Source: Candidatus Aminicenantota bacterium
GTDB lineage: Bacteria; Acidobacteriota; Aminicenantia; Aminicenantales; Saccharicenantaceae
Assembly (NCBI GenBank): GCA_011048485.1
Contig: DSDX01000318.1
Coordinates: 1-8,085 of the forward strand
Direction: 5' to 3'
Length of the DNA: 8,085 nt
In this document: piece by piece, positions 1-6,419 of the stretch
Layout of the letters: every line of letters begins with the position of its first letter
Numbering within the stretch: the stretch's first letter is position 1
Made by a program: the position numbers and the translations under genes
Notes under the pieces: model-generated
Told to the model about the DNA's origin: nothing
Seen by the model: the letters and a program-made list of their open reading frames with translations, nothing else
Databases searched by the model: none

Positions 1-1249
1 CGGCGGATCCCTCCTTGACGTTCGCACGCCCGAAATAGTGTGTCCCGCCGGGACCGTAGGCGGCTCCCGTGAGCTGCTCATCGGGGCCGTAGCTGAGGAT
101 GCAGACGATCTCGCCCGTCCGCAGGTCGAGGCGATAGGCTTTCAATCGCGAGATCCTCTCGGACCCGGCAAATGTGATGTAGCGGCCATCGGGGGACCAC
201 CGCGGACCGCCGACCCAGCGCAGCCCGAGCCTCCAGAGCTCCTTGTAGAAAACCCGCTCCTCGCCCGTTTCCAGCGACCGGATGCAAAGAGCGTTGCCGA
301 CGTTGGTCGGATAGGGAGAATTGCCCCGCCGGGACACGTAGGCCAGGGATTTGCCGTCCGGAGAGTAGCAGGGGGTGAAATTGCCGCCCTCATATTGCCC
401 GATCGCGTTCCTGAAAGTGCCCGCGACCTTGCCTGTCGCCGGATCGAGGTCGACGGCGAAAATATCCTCCGTCGCCCTGACCACGCCGTAATAGAGCGAG
501 CCATCGCGCGTCAGCCCGAGGGGCAGGATGCGGTCGATGCCGGGCTTGACCAGCCGCGGTTCGCCTTGGGCCTTCGCGCCCGCGATGCCGACGATCCACA
601 GCCCGAGCGCGCCGCCGCGGTCGCTGGCGAAAACGAGCCATCGGCCGTCCCGTGACCAGCCGAGGAGATAATCGTCCGCCGGGTGACGGACGAGCGGGGC
701 TTCCTCACCGGAGTCGATGTCCATCAGGTAGATGTCCCTCTCCGGCGACTGGGGGTCCGGGAGCCGGTCATAGGCGAGATGACGGCTGTCCGGCGAGAAG
801 AGCAGGGAGGTCGCAATGATCTCGCGCTCCAACTCGGCCAGCGTGCGGGCCGTCCCGCCATTCGGGGAGATCAGGATGATCTTGGTCGGCCCTGTCCGAG
901 GATATACGGAAGCCGCGATCGATTCCCCGTCCGGCGACCAGGCCAGGCTCCCGATCTCTCTGATGCCGTCGCCGAGAGGGAGAACGCGGGGCTTGCCGCC
1001 GTCGATGCCGACGATCCTCAACTCGGAACGCGCGAGATCCGCCTCGTGAAGGTACCAGGCATGAGCGATCTTCTTGCCGTCGGCCGACCAGGTCGATATC
1101 CCGGCCCTCTGGCTGACCTTGACGCCCTCCCGGCCCGCCGTGCCCTCGTCCGTGAGCCGGCGGTCCTGACCGGTCCGGAGATCGCGCACGGCGAGATCGT
1201 CCGTGCGCCAATCCCAGAACGAGAAGAACCGGCCGTCCGGCGAGACGGC
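1..1249 (-). repeat. Internal duplication, copy 2 (first 9 blades visible)
   Basis: Residues 726-1141 repeat copy 1 blade for blade: VSPDGRFFSF, WSADGKKIAH, WSPDGESIAA, FSPDSRHLAY, WSRDGRWLVF, LTRDGSLYYG, YSPDGKSLAY, WSPDGRYITF, YGPGGTHYFG. Landmarks match (TDDLAVRDL; ASDRGG at 933; CIRSLETGEERVF at 1047). The offset is 581 residues at the first blade and 588 later, a net gain of seven residues in copy 2. DNA similarity survives only in patches, such as 16 identical bases at 273-288 and 2037-2052. If copy 2 is complete, about 170 more residues (three blades) should lie left of the window. Confidence 0.82.
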
Positions 1250-3424
1250 CCCGGTCGGCGTATCCGCCGGCGGGTTCTCCAACATGCGGGCCGTCATCGT
1301 CGCCGGGGCCGCGGCGGCCGCCGAAGCGGGAGGCGTGAAATTCTCCATGACCCAGATCGAAGGGGTAACTATCTCGGGCCCGGTCGACGTGAACGCCAGC
1401 CGGGTGCCGTCGGGATGGGCGCTCAAGTTCTCGACATTGGCCATGGTCAGGCCGAGCTCCTGGGCTTCGCCTCCCTCCGCCGATACCCGCCACAATGAAG
1501 CTTGTTTCCGAGGCATACTTTTCAGGAAAAAGATGGACTTGCCGTCCGCGGACCACTCGAGGGGAGTAAAGGTGCCATTATCCTCGTAGGCCAGCACATC
1601 CCTGCTCGGTCCGCCCGTGGCCGGCATCACGCGGATGGCTCTCTTCTCGTCCAGGTTGACGAAGGCCAGGCGCTCGCCGTCGGGAGAGAGCGCGATGACG
1701 GACCGCTGCCCCCCCGCCTCGTGAGTGAAAAGGTCCTTCTCCTCGCCGGTCGCAAGATCACGGCTCACGATCCGCAAGGATCCTTCGGGCGGCGGCCCGG
1801 TCTGTCGAACGAAGACAAGGGTCCTGCCGTCGGCCGAAACGTCGTGGGAGCGGATGCGCTGGGGGCCATCCGCCCGGACGACCATCGTCATGTCGCCCGT
1901 TTGCGCGTCCGTCCAGTAGATGCCCATGCCTTGATCGTCCCAGGCGGCCAGATAGAGGGACCGGCCGTCGGGGGACCAGCGAGTCCCGGCCAGGCGGTTG
2001 AACGTAGTGGTGAAGACGCGCTCCTGGCCGGTCTCGAGCGACCGGATGCAAACGAGGTTCGGCTTCAAGGACCCCTGGAAGGCCCGGCTATAGCTCGAGA
2101 CATATGCCAGAAACCTGCCGTCGGGGGAGAACTCGGGCCAGGAATTCAAGCCCTCAAAGCGCTGGACGGCTTTCTCGGGTCTCTCCAGGACCTTGCCGCT
2201 CTGCCGGTCCATCGTAGCGAGATAGATGTCCAGCATCGTTCGCCCTTGAGCGTAATAGAAAGAACCGTTCTCGGTCACTCCCAAGGGGACGATCTCGTCG
2301 ACGCCGCCCTTGACGAAGGCGGGCGCGCCTCCGGGCCGTCCGCTGCTAACGGCCAGAAACCAGACGTCCAAGGATCCGCTCCGGTCGCTGGCGAAGAGGA
2401 TGCCTTCGCCGCCGGGCGACCAGCCGATGAGCTGGTCGTGAGCCGGGTGATCGACGAGGGCGACCTCGGGACCTCCCCCGGCGGGGATCAGGAAGATGTC
2501 GCACTCGGCCGCGCGCTCTTCCTCCCGCCGGTCGTAAGCGATGTGCCGTCCGTCGGGGGAGAAGCGCATGGTGTGAGAGAAACGGGCCGGCCCCTCGAAG
2601 GTCTTGACGACCTCGACCCACCCGTCGGACGCGGCGATCCGCGCGATCCGGCCTTGGCCGGTCTCATCCTCGAGGAAGATGAGGATGTGTCGGCTGTCCG
2701 GCGACCAGTCGTAGACCTGGCTCCATTCCTCGTTCTTGTTGTCGAGAAGGGTCCGGGGAGGCCCTCCTTGCGCGGAGACGACCCGCAGGTCCATCGACCG
2801 GCCGTCCCACCAGTCATAGGCGATCCGGCGTCCGTCGGGGGACCACCTGGAGAACATGGCGAATTCTTCGGACTCCTCCCAGCCGCCCTTGTTGGTGAGG
2901 CGGCGCCTCGCTCCCGTTTCGAGATCGACGACGGCCAGATCCCCCGTCTCCCAGTCCGTGAAGGATAGGGATCGGCCGTCGGGAGAGGGGCAGCCCTCGA
3001 CGTTGCCCATATCGGGGGCGGTCCAGACCTTCCTGATCGACAGGGCCGGCTCCCGGCTGACGGGCGCGGGCTTGTTCAGCGCGGTCAGGCGGGTGCGGGC
3101 CTGCGCCGCGGCCTCGGCCTGGTCCGCGTATTCGCGCACCAGCCGCTCGTAGGCCTTGCGGGCCTCGCCCTGGCCCAGCCTTTCGTAGCAGCGGCCCATA
3201 TGGAGCAGGGCCTGGGCCGCGATCGGCCTGTTATCTGGAAAGGCCGCCAGGATTCTTTTGTATGTCTCGATCGCCGCTTCGAGGTCCCCCTCGACTTCTT
3301 CCTGATGGAGCGCGGTACCGAGAAGGACTTCCGCCGACTGGGCTCTCTGGGCCATCCCGTCCGGTGAGGCCAGGACGACGGCCGAGACCAACGCTATGGC
3401 TGCCATTAAGATCGACTTTTTCAT
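1..3424 (-). CDS. Exported TPR plus tandem-duplicated PD40/TolB-like beta-propeller protein (3' end outside window)
   Basis: The frame is open from an ATG at 3424 to the window edge (1141 codons; I checked it for stops and found none). Residues 1-25 resemble a Sec signal peptide: KK, a hydrophobic run at about 5-19, and likely cleavage after GMA25. Residues 34-113 are helical and TPR-like (AIETYKRILAAFP, then a second helix pair ending AYERLVREY). From residue 145 onward, blades of about 48 residues recur, each with a W/FSPDGR-h-h-hh motif typical of PD40/WD40-like TolB propellers. I count 21 such motifs. They form two copies of one 12-blade unit, the second cut by the edge. No peptidase or other catalytic domain is visible, although an S9 peptidase could follow outside the window. 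The protein probably acts outside the cytoplasm as a binding scaffold. The start is set by a seven-base Shine-Dalgarno sequence. The gene lies 106 bases downstream of the response-regulator gene and has its own putative operator. Substrate and role are unknown. Confidence 0.9.
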   Translation of the reverse strand, partial: MKKSILMAAIALVSAVVLASPDGMAQRAQSAEVLLGTALHQEEVEGDLEAAIETYKRILAAFPDNRPIAAQALLHMGRCYERLGQGEARKAYERLVREYADQAEAAAQARTRLTALNKPAPVSREPALSIRKVWTAPDMGNVEGCPSPDGRSLSFTDWETGDLAVVDLETGARRRLTNKGGWEESEEFAMFSRWSPDGRRIAYDWWDGRSMDLRVVSAQGGPPRTLLDNKNEEWSQVYDWSPDSRHILIFLEDETGQGRIARIAASDGWVEVVKTFEGPARFSHTMRFSPDGRHIAYDRREEERAAECDIFLIPAGGGPEVALVDHPAHDQLIGWSPGGEGILFASDRSGSLDVWFLAVSSGRPGGAPAFVKGGVDEIVPLGVTENGSFYYAQGRTMLDIYLATMDRQSGKVLERPEKAVQRFEGLNSWPEFSPDGRFLAYVSSYSRAFQGSLKPNLVCIRSLETGQERVFTTTFNRLAGTRWSPDGRSLYLAAWDDQGMGIYWTDAQTGDMTMVVRADGPQRIRSHDVSADGRTLVFVRQTGPPPEGSLRIVSRDLATGEEKDLFTHEAGGQRSVIALSPDGERLAFVNLDEKRAIRVMPATGGPSRDVLAYEDNGTFTPLEWSADGKSIFFLKSMPRKQASLWRVSAEGGEAQELGLTMANVENLSAHPDGTRLAFTSTGPEIVTPSIWVMENFTPPASAAAAAPATMTARMLENPPADTPTGAVSPDGRFFSFWDWRTDDLAVRDLRTGQDRRLTDEGTAGREGVKVSQRAGISTWSADGKKIAHAWYLHEADLARSELRIVGIDGGKPRVLPLGDGIREIGSLAWSPDGESIAASVYPRTGPTKIILISPNGGTARTLAELEREIIATSLLFSPDSRHLAYDRLPDPQSPERDIYLMDIDSGEEAPLVRHPADDYLLGWSRDGRWLVFASDRGGALGLWIVGIAGAKAQGEPRLVKPGIDRILPLGLTRDGSLYYGVVRATEDIFAVDLDPATGKVAGTFRNAIGQYEGGNFTPCYSPDGKSLAYVSRRGNSPYPTNVGNALCIRSLETGEERVFYKELWRLGLRWVGGPRWSPDGRYITFAGSERISRLKAYRLDLRTGEIVCILSYGPDEQLTGAAYGPGGTHYFGRANVKEGSA
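1250..2992 (-). repeat. Internal duplication, copy 1 (12 propeller blades)
   Basis: Residues 145-725 of the propeller protein form the first complete unit. It starts at GCPSPDGR and its blade motifs run, in order: PSPDGRSLSF, WSPDGRRIAY, WSPDSRHILI, FSPDGRHIAY, WSPGGEGILF, VTENGSFYYA, FSPDGRFLAY, WSPDGRSLYL, VSADGRTLVF, LSPDGERLAF, WSADGKSIFF, AHPDGTRLAF. Twelve blades would suit two six-bladed propellers (TolB has six), but the grouping is inference. Landmarks shared with copy 2 are TGDLAVVDL, ASDRSG (345-350) and CIRSLETGQERVF (459-471). Boundaries are approximate to a few residues. Confidence 0.82.
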
Positions 3425-3428
3425 TTCG

Positions 3429-3435
3429 CACCTCC
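3429..3435 (-). promoter_or_regulatory. Ribosome binding site of the propeller gene
   Basis: On the minus strand the sequence is GGAGGTG followed by CGAA and the ATG. It is a seven-base match to the usual anti-Shine-Dalgarno sequence, at slightly short spacing (4 bases). It fixes the start at 3424 and suggests strong translation if it is accessible. Confidence 0.85.
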
Positions 3436-3457
3436 CGATCTCGACGATAAGATCGGG
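3434..3457 (-). promoter_or_regulatory. Leader hairpin overlapping the ribosome binding site
   Basis: This is a perfect 8-base inverted repeat: CCCGATCT, an 8-base loop, then AGATCGGG. The last two bases of the 3' arm are the first two of the GGAGGTG site. It could limit ribosome access to the propeller start, or be a dyad bound by a protein. No T-run follows, so it is not a standard intrinsic terminator. The symmetry is directly seen; the function is inferred. Confidence 0.5.
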
Positions 3458-3481
3458 CATACTCCCGGCGGCTGCTCCAAG

Positions 3482-3514
3482 CCCGGGTCAAGCCTGTCAC
3501 AAGATTCGGTCAAG
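3482..3514 (-). promoter_or_regulatory. Putative response-regulator operator: three 11-base direct repeats upstream of the propeller gene
   Basis: Read on the minus strand, three consecutive 11-base units are CTTGACCGAAT, CTTGTGACAGG and CTTGACCCGGG. The outer two carry the full CTTGACC core; the middle one keeps only CTTG. The array ends 57 bases before the ATG. It matches the array upstream of the kinase gene at 24 of 33 positions in the same register and orientation. OmpR/PhoB-type regulators typically bind tandem 11-base repeats, so the neighbouring regulator is the obvious candidate. I see no good sigma-70 -10 box at a suitable distance, which would fit activator dependence. Confidence 0.6.
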
Positions 3515-3530
3515 CCGCCCTCCGCTCCCC

Positions 3531-4214
3531 CTAGCCGTCGAACCGGTAGCCGAGGCCCCGGACCCCGACGATGAGCCGCGGCTTTCGGGGGTCCTCTTCC
3601 AGCTTGTTGCGCAGGTGGTTGACGTGCGTGTAAACGACCCGGTCCGTCAGGACGGCGTCGGGCCCCCAGACCTCGCGCAACAGCTCGTCGATCGTCAGGA
3701 CCTGGCCCCGATGGTCCAGGAAGGCCCGCAGGAGCTTGAACTCGACGGCGGTCAGGTCGACGACCCGGCCGCGGCGCGTGACCTCGCATCGGCCGACATC
3801 GACGGTGACGTCGCCGAACCGGTGCAACGCGCCCGGCTCACGGCCGTCCGGGGCCCGCCTCAGGACGGCCTTGATCCGGGCCAGGAGCTCGCGCCGGCTG
3901 AACGGCTTCGTGATATAGTCGTCGGCCCCGATCTCCAGCCCCACGACCTTGTCCACTTCCTGGCCCTTGGCGGTCAGCATGATGATGGGCGTGCGGAGGC
4001 CTTTGGAGCGGGCCCGGCGGCAGACCTCGAGGCCGTCCATCCCGGGCAGCATCAAGTCGAGGAGCACGAGATCGTATTGGCCCTCGAGGATCCGGTCCAA
4101 GGCCTCCCGGCCGTCGTCGACGACCTCCACGCTGAAGGCCTCGAGCTCCAGGTCGTCCCGAAGGCCTGTCGCGATGGTCGGCTCGTCCTCGACGACAAGT
4201 ATGCGCTCGTTCAT
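3531..4214 (-). CDS. OmpR/PhoB-family two-component response regulator
   Basis: This is a 227-residue cytoplasmic transcription factor of the usual family length. The N-terminal receiver domain (about 4-118) has the acidic pair E9/D10, phospho-acceptor D53 in LLDLMLPG, the switch residue T81 in LTA and the conserved K103 in TKPF. The C-terminal winged-helix DNA-binding domain (about 131-225) has the typical LTAVEFKLLRAFLDHRGQ start, a recognition helix around 192-205 (RVVYTHVNHLRNKL) and the closing VRGLGYRFDG wing. The kinase at 4216-6249 is its evident partner: the kinase stop and this ATG are one base apart. The receiver should be phosphorylated by the kinase and then bind tandem DNA repeats. 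The two 11-base arrays in this window are the likely targets. The subfamily (PhoB, KdpE, etc.) cannot be settled by eye, so I give no symbol. Confidence 0.96.
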   Translation of the reverse strand: MNERILVVEDEPTIATGLRDDLELEAFSVEVVDDGREALDRILEGQYDLVLLDLMLPGMDGLEVCRRARSKGLRTPIIMLTAKGQEVDKVVGLEIGADDYITKPFSRRELLARIKAVLRRAPDGREPGALHRFGDVTVDVGRCEVTRRGRVVDLTAVEFKLLRAFLDHRGQVLTIDELLREVWGPDAVLTDRVVYTHVNHLRNKLEEDPRKPRLIVGVRGLGYRFDG

Positions 4215-4215
4215 G

Positions 4216-6249
4216 TCATCCCCTTTCTATGGCCGGGGCGGAGGGAAGCCTGATCGTGAATATGCTGCCCGCGCCGACACGGCTCTCGCATGCGATCGTG
4301 CCGCCGTGGGCCGCGACGATGTGCCGAACGAGGCTCAGACCGAGCCCCGCCCCCTTGACCCGCTTCGAAAGCTCCCCCCCGGCCCGGTAAAAGCGGTCGA
4401 AGATCCGCCTGCGGTCCGACTCGGAAATACCGACCCCCTTGTCGCGGACGGAGATCCTGATACCCCCGGCCTCCGCTTCCGCCTCGAGCCAGACGCCTTT
4501 TTCTCCAGGCGAATATTTCACCGCGTTGTCGAGCAGATTGCGCACGGCGGATCCCAAGGCCTGGCCGTCGGCCGAGATCGGAGGCAGCTCCTCCGGGATG
4601 CTCACCTCGACAGGGATCCCGTTGACGGCCATCTCGGCCGCGAAATCGGAGGCCACCTTGCGCAGCCATGCGGCCGGGCTCAGGGTCTCGAACCGGTACT
4701 CCTGCCGCCCTTCTTCCATCCGGGAAAAGTCGAGCACGTTCTCGACGAGCCGGGCCAGGCGGTCGCTCTCCTGGACGATCATCTGATAATAGCCCCGCTG
4801 TTTCGCCGGATCGGTCACGCGGCCGTCGAGCAGCATCCCGGAGAGCTGCCTGATCCCGGTCAGGGGCGAGCGGAACTCGTGGGAGACGGTGGAGACGAAA
4901 TCGGCCCTCAGCCTGGCGATCTCGAGCTCCCGTCTGACGATCCTGATCGTGGCGTAGCTCCCGAAAACGATTAGGACCGCGACCAGGCCCAGCACGGCCA
5001 AGGACAAGGCGCGTCTTTGCTTGATGTCCGCGAAGATCGCCTCCGGCCGCCCCGGCCAGATCTGGATGAGCCAGGCCGTGTCGTCGATCCTGAGGTCGCG
5101 GGTGACGGCGAACGGGGGCGGTTCGGAAGGCGCCGATCCCATGACCGCGAGCCCGCCGGCCGTCGTCAACACCGCCCGGAGATCGTCCCCCAGCTTGGAA
5201 AGGGCCTGGGGCCACCAGGAGGATCCCAGGAAAGTTGTCGATATGATCGCCGCCCGGAGAGGGTCTTCGTGCCAGAACGCGAAATAGGCTCCGCCGTCGC
5301 CGGAGATCACACTCCGGGGACCTTCCAGAAAGGCTTCGGTGGCGGCCGAAAGAGCGAGCTTCCTTTCTTCCATTGCTCGGAGATCTTCAAATTCGTCTGC
5401 CGCGGCCGGGCTTCTGGATAGCCAGGACCGGCAACGGTCGGCGTAGAACAGGTAGCGCGGCTTGTCGAGAGACCACGTTCCTCTCGTGAGGTCGACGAAG
5501 AAGGCCAGGGCCTGGTCCGCCAGTCCGGCGCCGTCGTCCCGCTCTTCCGCCAAGGAACACAATTCGGACCGGGCCAGGAGGTCCGACGGCAGGCCGCCGA
5601 TCCGGACCGGATCTGCGCGGCTGAGCTGTTCATAGGCCGCGGCCGATTCATCGAGACGGCCGGCCTTGCGCAGCGTCCGGGCCAAGCGATGCAGTAGTCC
5701 GGGCTTCTCGCCCGGTCCCGCGGTCGCGATAAGGGCGCGATAGGCCCGGATCGCGCCTCGATAGTCCTTTTGCGCGAGCTCCAGCGATTCGGCCCGGGCC
5801 AGGCCGGCGGACGCGCGGCCCGGTTCCGTCCGGGAGGTGGCGAGGCTCGCCGGAACATAAGATAGGGCGCCGGGGGGATGGACCTCGAGCCCTGGGCCGG
5901 ACTTGGCCAAGAAGACGCCCGCGCCCGGTTCGGCGAAGGCTTCCTCGAGGACGGCCGGGAACGCGTTCGCCTGGTTCGGACTCGTCGGCGATACGGATGA
6001 TCGCACGGCCTCGCTGCACCGCCGGAATTCCGCCTCCAGCTCGCGTCCCAACTCGTCGGCCCTTCTCTCCAGGTTCTCGCGGGTCCTCTGCCGGGAGATC
6101 GCCACCTCCTGGCGCAAGACCCGGAGGGCGATGATGCCGAGGACGGCCCCGGGCAGAAGAATGAAGAGGACGAAGACGCCGACGAGCTTGCGGCCAGGAG
6201 CCAGGGACAAACGCCGCCCTGCCGTTCGGGGACTCGGGTCCTTGGCCAT
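4216..6249 (-). CDS. Membrane sensor histidine kinase with extracytoplasmic TPR-like sensor region
   Basis: This is a 677-residue protein. A basic N-terminus precedes TM1 (about 22-44). A long extracytoplasmic region (45-412) follows, then TM2 (about 414-435), and the catalytic core. Within the sensor region, residues about 150-255 contain helix pairs resembling TPRs (DYRGAIRAYRALI; AGRLDESAAAYEQL). Residues 300-410 look like a membrane-proximal alpha/beta domain of unknown type. The H-box STVSHEFRSPL has phospho-acceptor H457. The HATPase domain has the N-box NLLDNAVKYS (571-580), the G1 box DKGVGI (603-608), the F-box IFDRFYR (616-622) and the G2 box GAGLGLSL (633-640). No HAMP or PAS domain separates TM2 from the H-box; only about 20 linker residues do. 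It should autophosphorylate and pass phosphate to the regulator encoded next. It is the first gene of the operon and has its own upstream repeat array. The ligand is unknown. Confidence 0.96.
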   Translation of the reverse strand: MAKDPSPRTAGRRLSLAPGRKLVGVFVLFILLPGAVLGIIALRVLRQEVAISRQRTRENLERRADELGRELEAEFRRCSEAVRSSVSPTSPNQANAFPAVLEEAFAEPGAGVFLAKSGPGLEVHPPGALSYVPASLATSRTEPGRASAGLARAESLELAQKDYRGAIRAYRALIATAGPGEKPGLLHRLARTLRKAGRLDESAAAYEQLSRADPVRIGGLPSDLLARSELCSLAEERDDGAGLADQALAFFVDLTRGTWSLDKPRYLFYADRCRSWLSRSPAAADEFEDLRAMEERKLALSAATEAFLEGPRSVISGDGGAYFAFWHEDPLRAAIISTTFLGSSWWPQALSKLGDDLRAVLTTAGGLAVMGSAPSEPPPFAVTRDLRIDDTAWLIQIWPGRPEAIFADIKQRRALSLAVLGLVAVLIVFGSYATIRIVRRELEIARLRADFVSTVSHEFRSPLTGIRQLSGMLLDGRVTDPAKQRGYYQMIVQESDRLARLVENVLDFSRMEEGRQEYRFETLSPAAWLRKVASDFAAEMAVNGIPVEVSIPEELPPISADGQALGSAVRNLLDNAVKYSPGEKGVWLEAEAEAGGIRISVRDKGVGISESDRRRIFDRFYRAGGELSKRVKGAGLGLSLVRHIVAAHGGTIACESRVGAGSIFTIRLPSAPAIERG
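4220..4225 (-). promoter_or_regulatory. Ribosome binding site of the response regulator, inside the kinase 3' end
   Basis: The minus strand reads AAGGGG, then ATGAC, then the ATG at 4214. The site overlaps the last kinase codons (AGG GGA TGA), so ribosomes ending on the kinase would deliver directly to the regulator start. Translational coupling is inferred from this. Confidence 0.7.
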
Positions 6250-6254
6250 CGAAA

Positions 6255-6260
6255 CACCTT
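6255..6260 (-). promoter_or_regulatory. Ribosome binding site of the histidine kinase
   Basis: The minus strand reads AAGGTG, then TTTCG, then the ATG at 6249. AGGTG complements the 16S rRNA 3' end. This supports the chosen start over the overlapping ATG at 6257, which lies in another frame. Confidence 0.7.
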
Positions 6261-6301
6261 TCCCCTAGGTTAACGCCGCGCCTGCGGAAGCTGCGTCCCT
6301 C

Positions 6302-6334
6302 GGCGGGTCAAGAATGGGTCAAGATCCGGTTAAG
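6302..6334 (-). promoter_or_regulatory. Putative response-regulator operator: three 11-base direct repeats upstream of the kinase operon
   Basis: On the minus strand three adjacent 11-base units read CTTAACCGGAT, CTTGACCCATT and CTTGACCCGCC. The core CTTGACC is exact in two units and has one change in the first. The array ends 52 bases before the kinase ATG, close to the 57 bases seen at the propeller gene. The exact 11-base period matches the helical repeat used by PhoB-like dimers. The position implies autoregulation of the two-component operon. TTGACC also resembles a -35 box, but no convincing -10 lies 16-18 bases beyond. Confidence 0.62.
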
Positions 6335-6382
6335 CCCAGCATATCGCCGGGTTGGGGGCGCTGTCAAACGGGAAAGCCGCTT

Positions 6383-6397
6383 CGGGGTTTGACCCCG
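6383..6397 (+). promoter_or_regulatory. Palindrome just upstream of the uvrA -10 element
   Basis: CGGGGT and ACCCCG flank TTG, giving a perfect 6-base inverted repeat. It sits where the -35 region and spacer of the uvrA promoter would lie, so it could be an operator. It does not resemble the known LexA boxes (CTGT-N8-ACAG or GAAC-N4-GTTC). It also contains TTGACCC, the core of the 11-base repeats, as a single copy on the opposite strand. Confidence 0.35.
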
Positions 6398-6402
6398 TCC
6401 TG

Positions 6403-6411
6403 TGCTAAAAT
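6403..6411 (+). promoter_or_regulatory. Extended -10 promoter element of uvrA
   Basis: TGCTAAAAT combines the extended TGn motif with TAAAAT, five of six matches to TATAAT. The -35 position at 17-base spacing (CGGGGT) is poor, as is usual for extended -10 promoters. Transcription would be expected to start at about 6417-6420, at or just before the ATG. The sequence here is an AT-rich patch in an otherwise GC-rich region. Confidence 0.6.
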
Positions 6412-6419
6412 AAATTGTT

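Larger units (their letters stand above)
6250..6419. other. Divergent intergenic region between the kinase operon and uvrA
   Basis: These 170 bases separate two genes transcribed away from each other. From left to right they hold the kinase leader with its ribosome binding site, the 11-base repeat array, about 50 GC-rich bases with nothing I can name, a small palindrome and the uvrA promoter. Any protein bound here could affect both directions. Confidence 0.75.

Noticed and set aside
540..1120. Further CTTGAC strings as extra regulator sites.
   Set aside because: They are single copies inside coding sequence, from common codons, and lack neighbours at 11-base spacing. Only the two intergenic arrays show the period.
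1200..1300. The junction between propeller copies could mark two genes fused by a lost stop or a frameshift.
   Set aside because: I followed the frame through this region and found no frame change and no stop. The blade pattern resumes in phase, and no signal peptide or ribosome binding site precedes copy 2.
1502..2968. A 488-codon plus-strand open frame, and smaller ones at 38-655 and 683-1498.
   Set aside because: They are antisense to the continuous propeller frame, and their compositions are mirror images of its repeated SPDG codons (repeated AVG, PSGG-type strings). No initiation signal or known motif is seen.
3515..3530. An intrinsic terminator after the response-regulator gene.
   Set aside because: The downstream sequence is GC-rich but has no stem followed by a T-run, so readthrough into the propeller gene remains possible.
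3396..4974. Plus-strand open frames of 285 and 341 codons (3396-4253, 3949-4974).
   Set aside because: They lie opposite the response regulator and kinase, whose catalytic motifs are all intact on the minus strand. They are compositional shadows.
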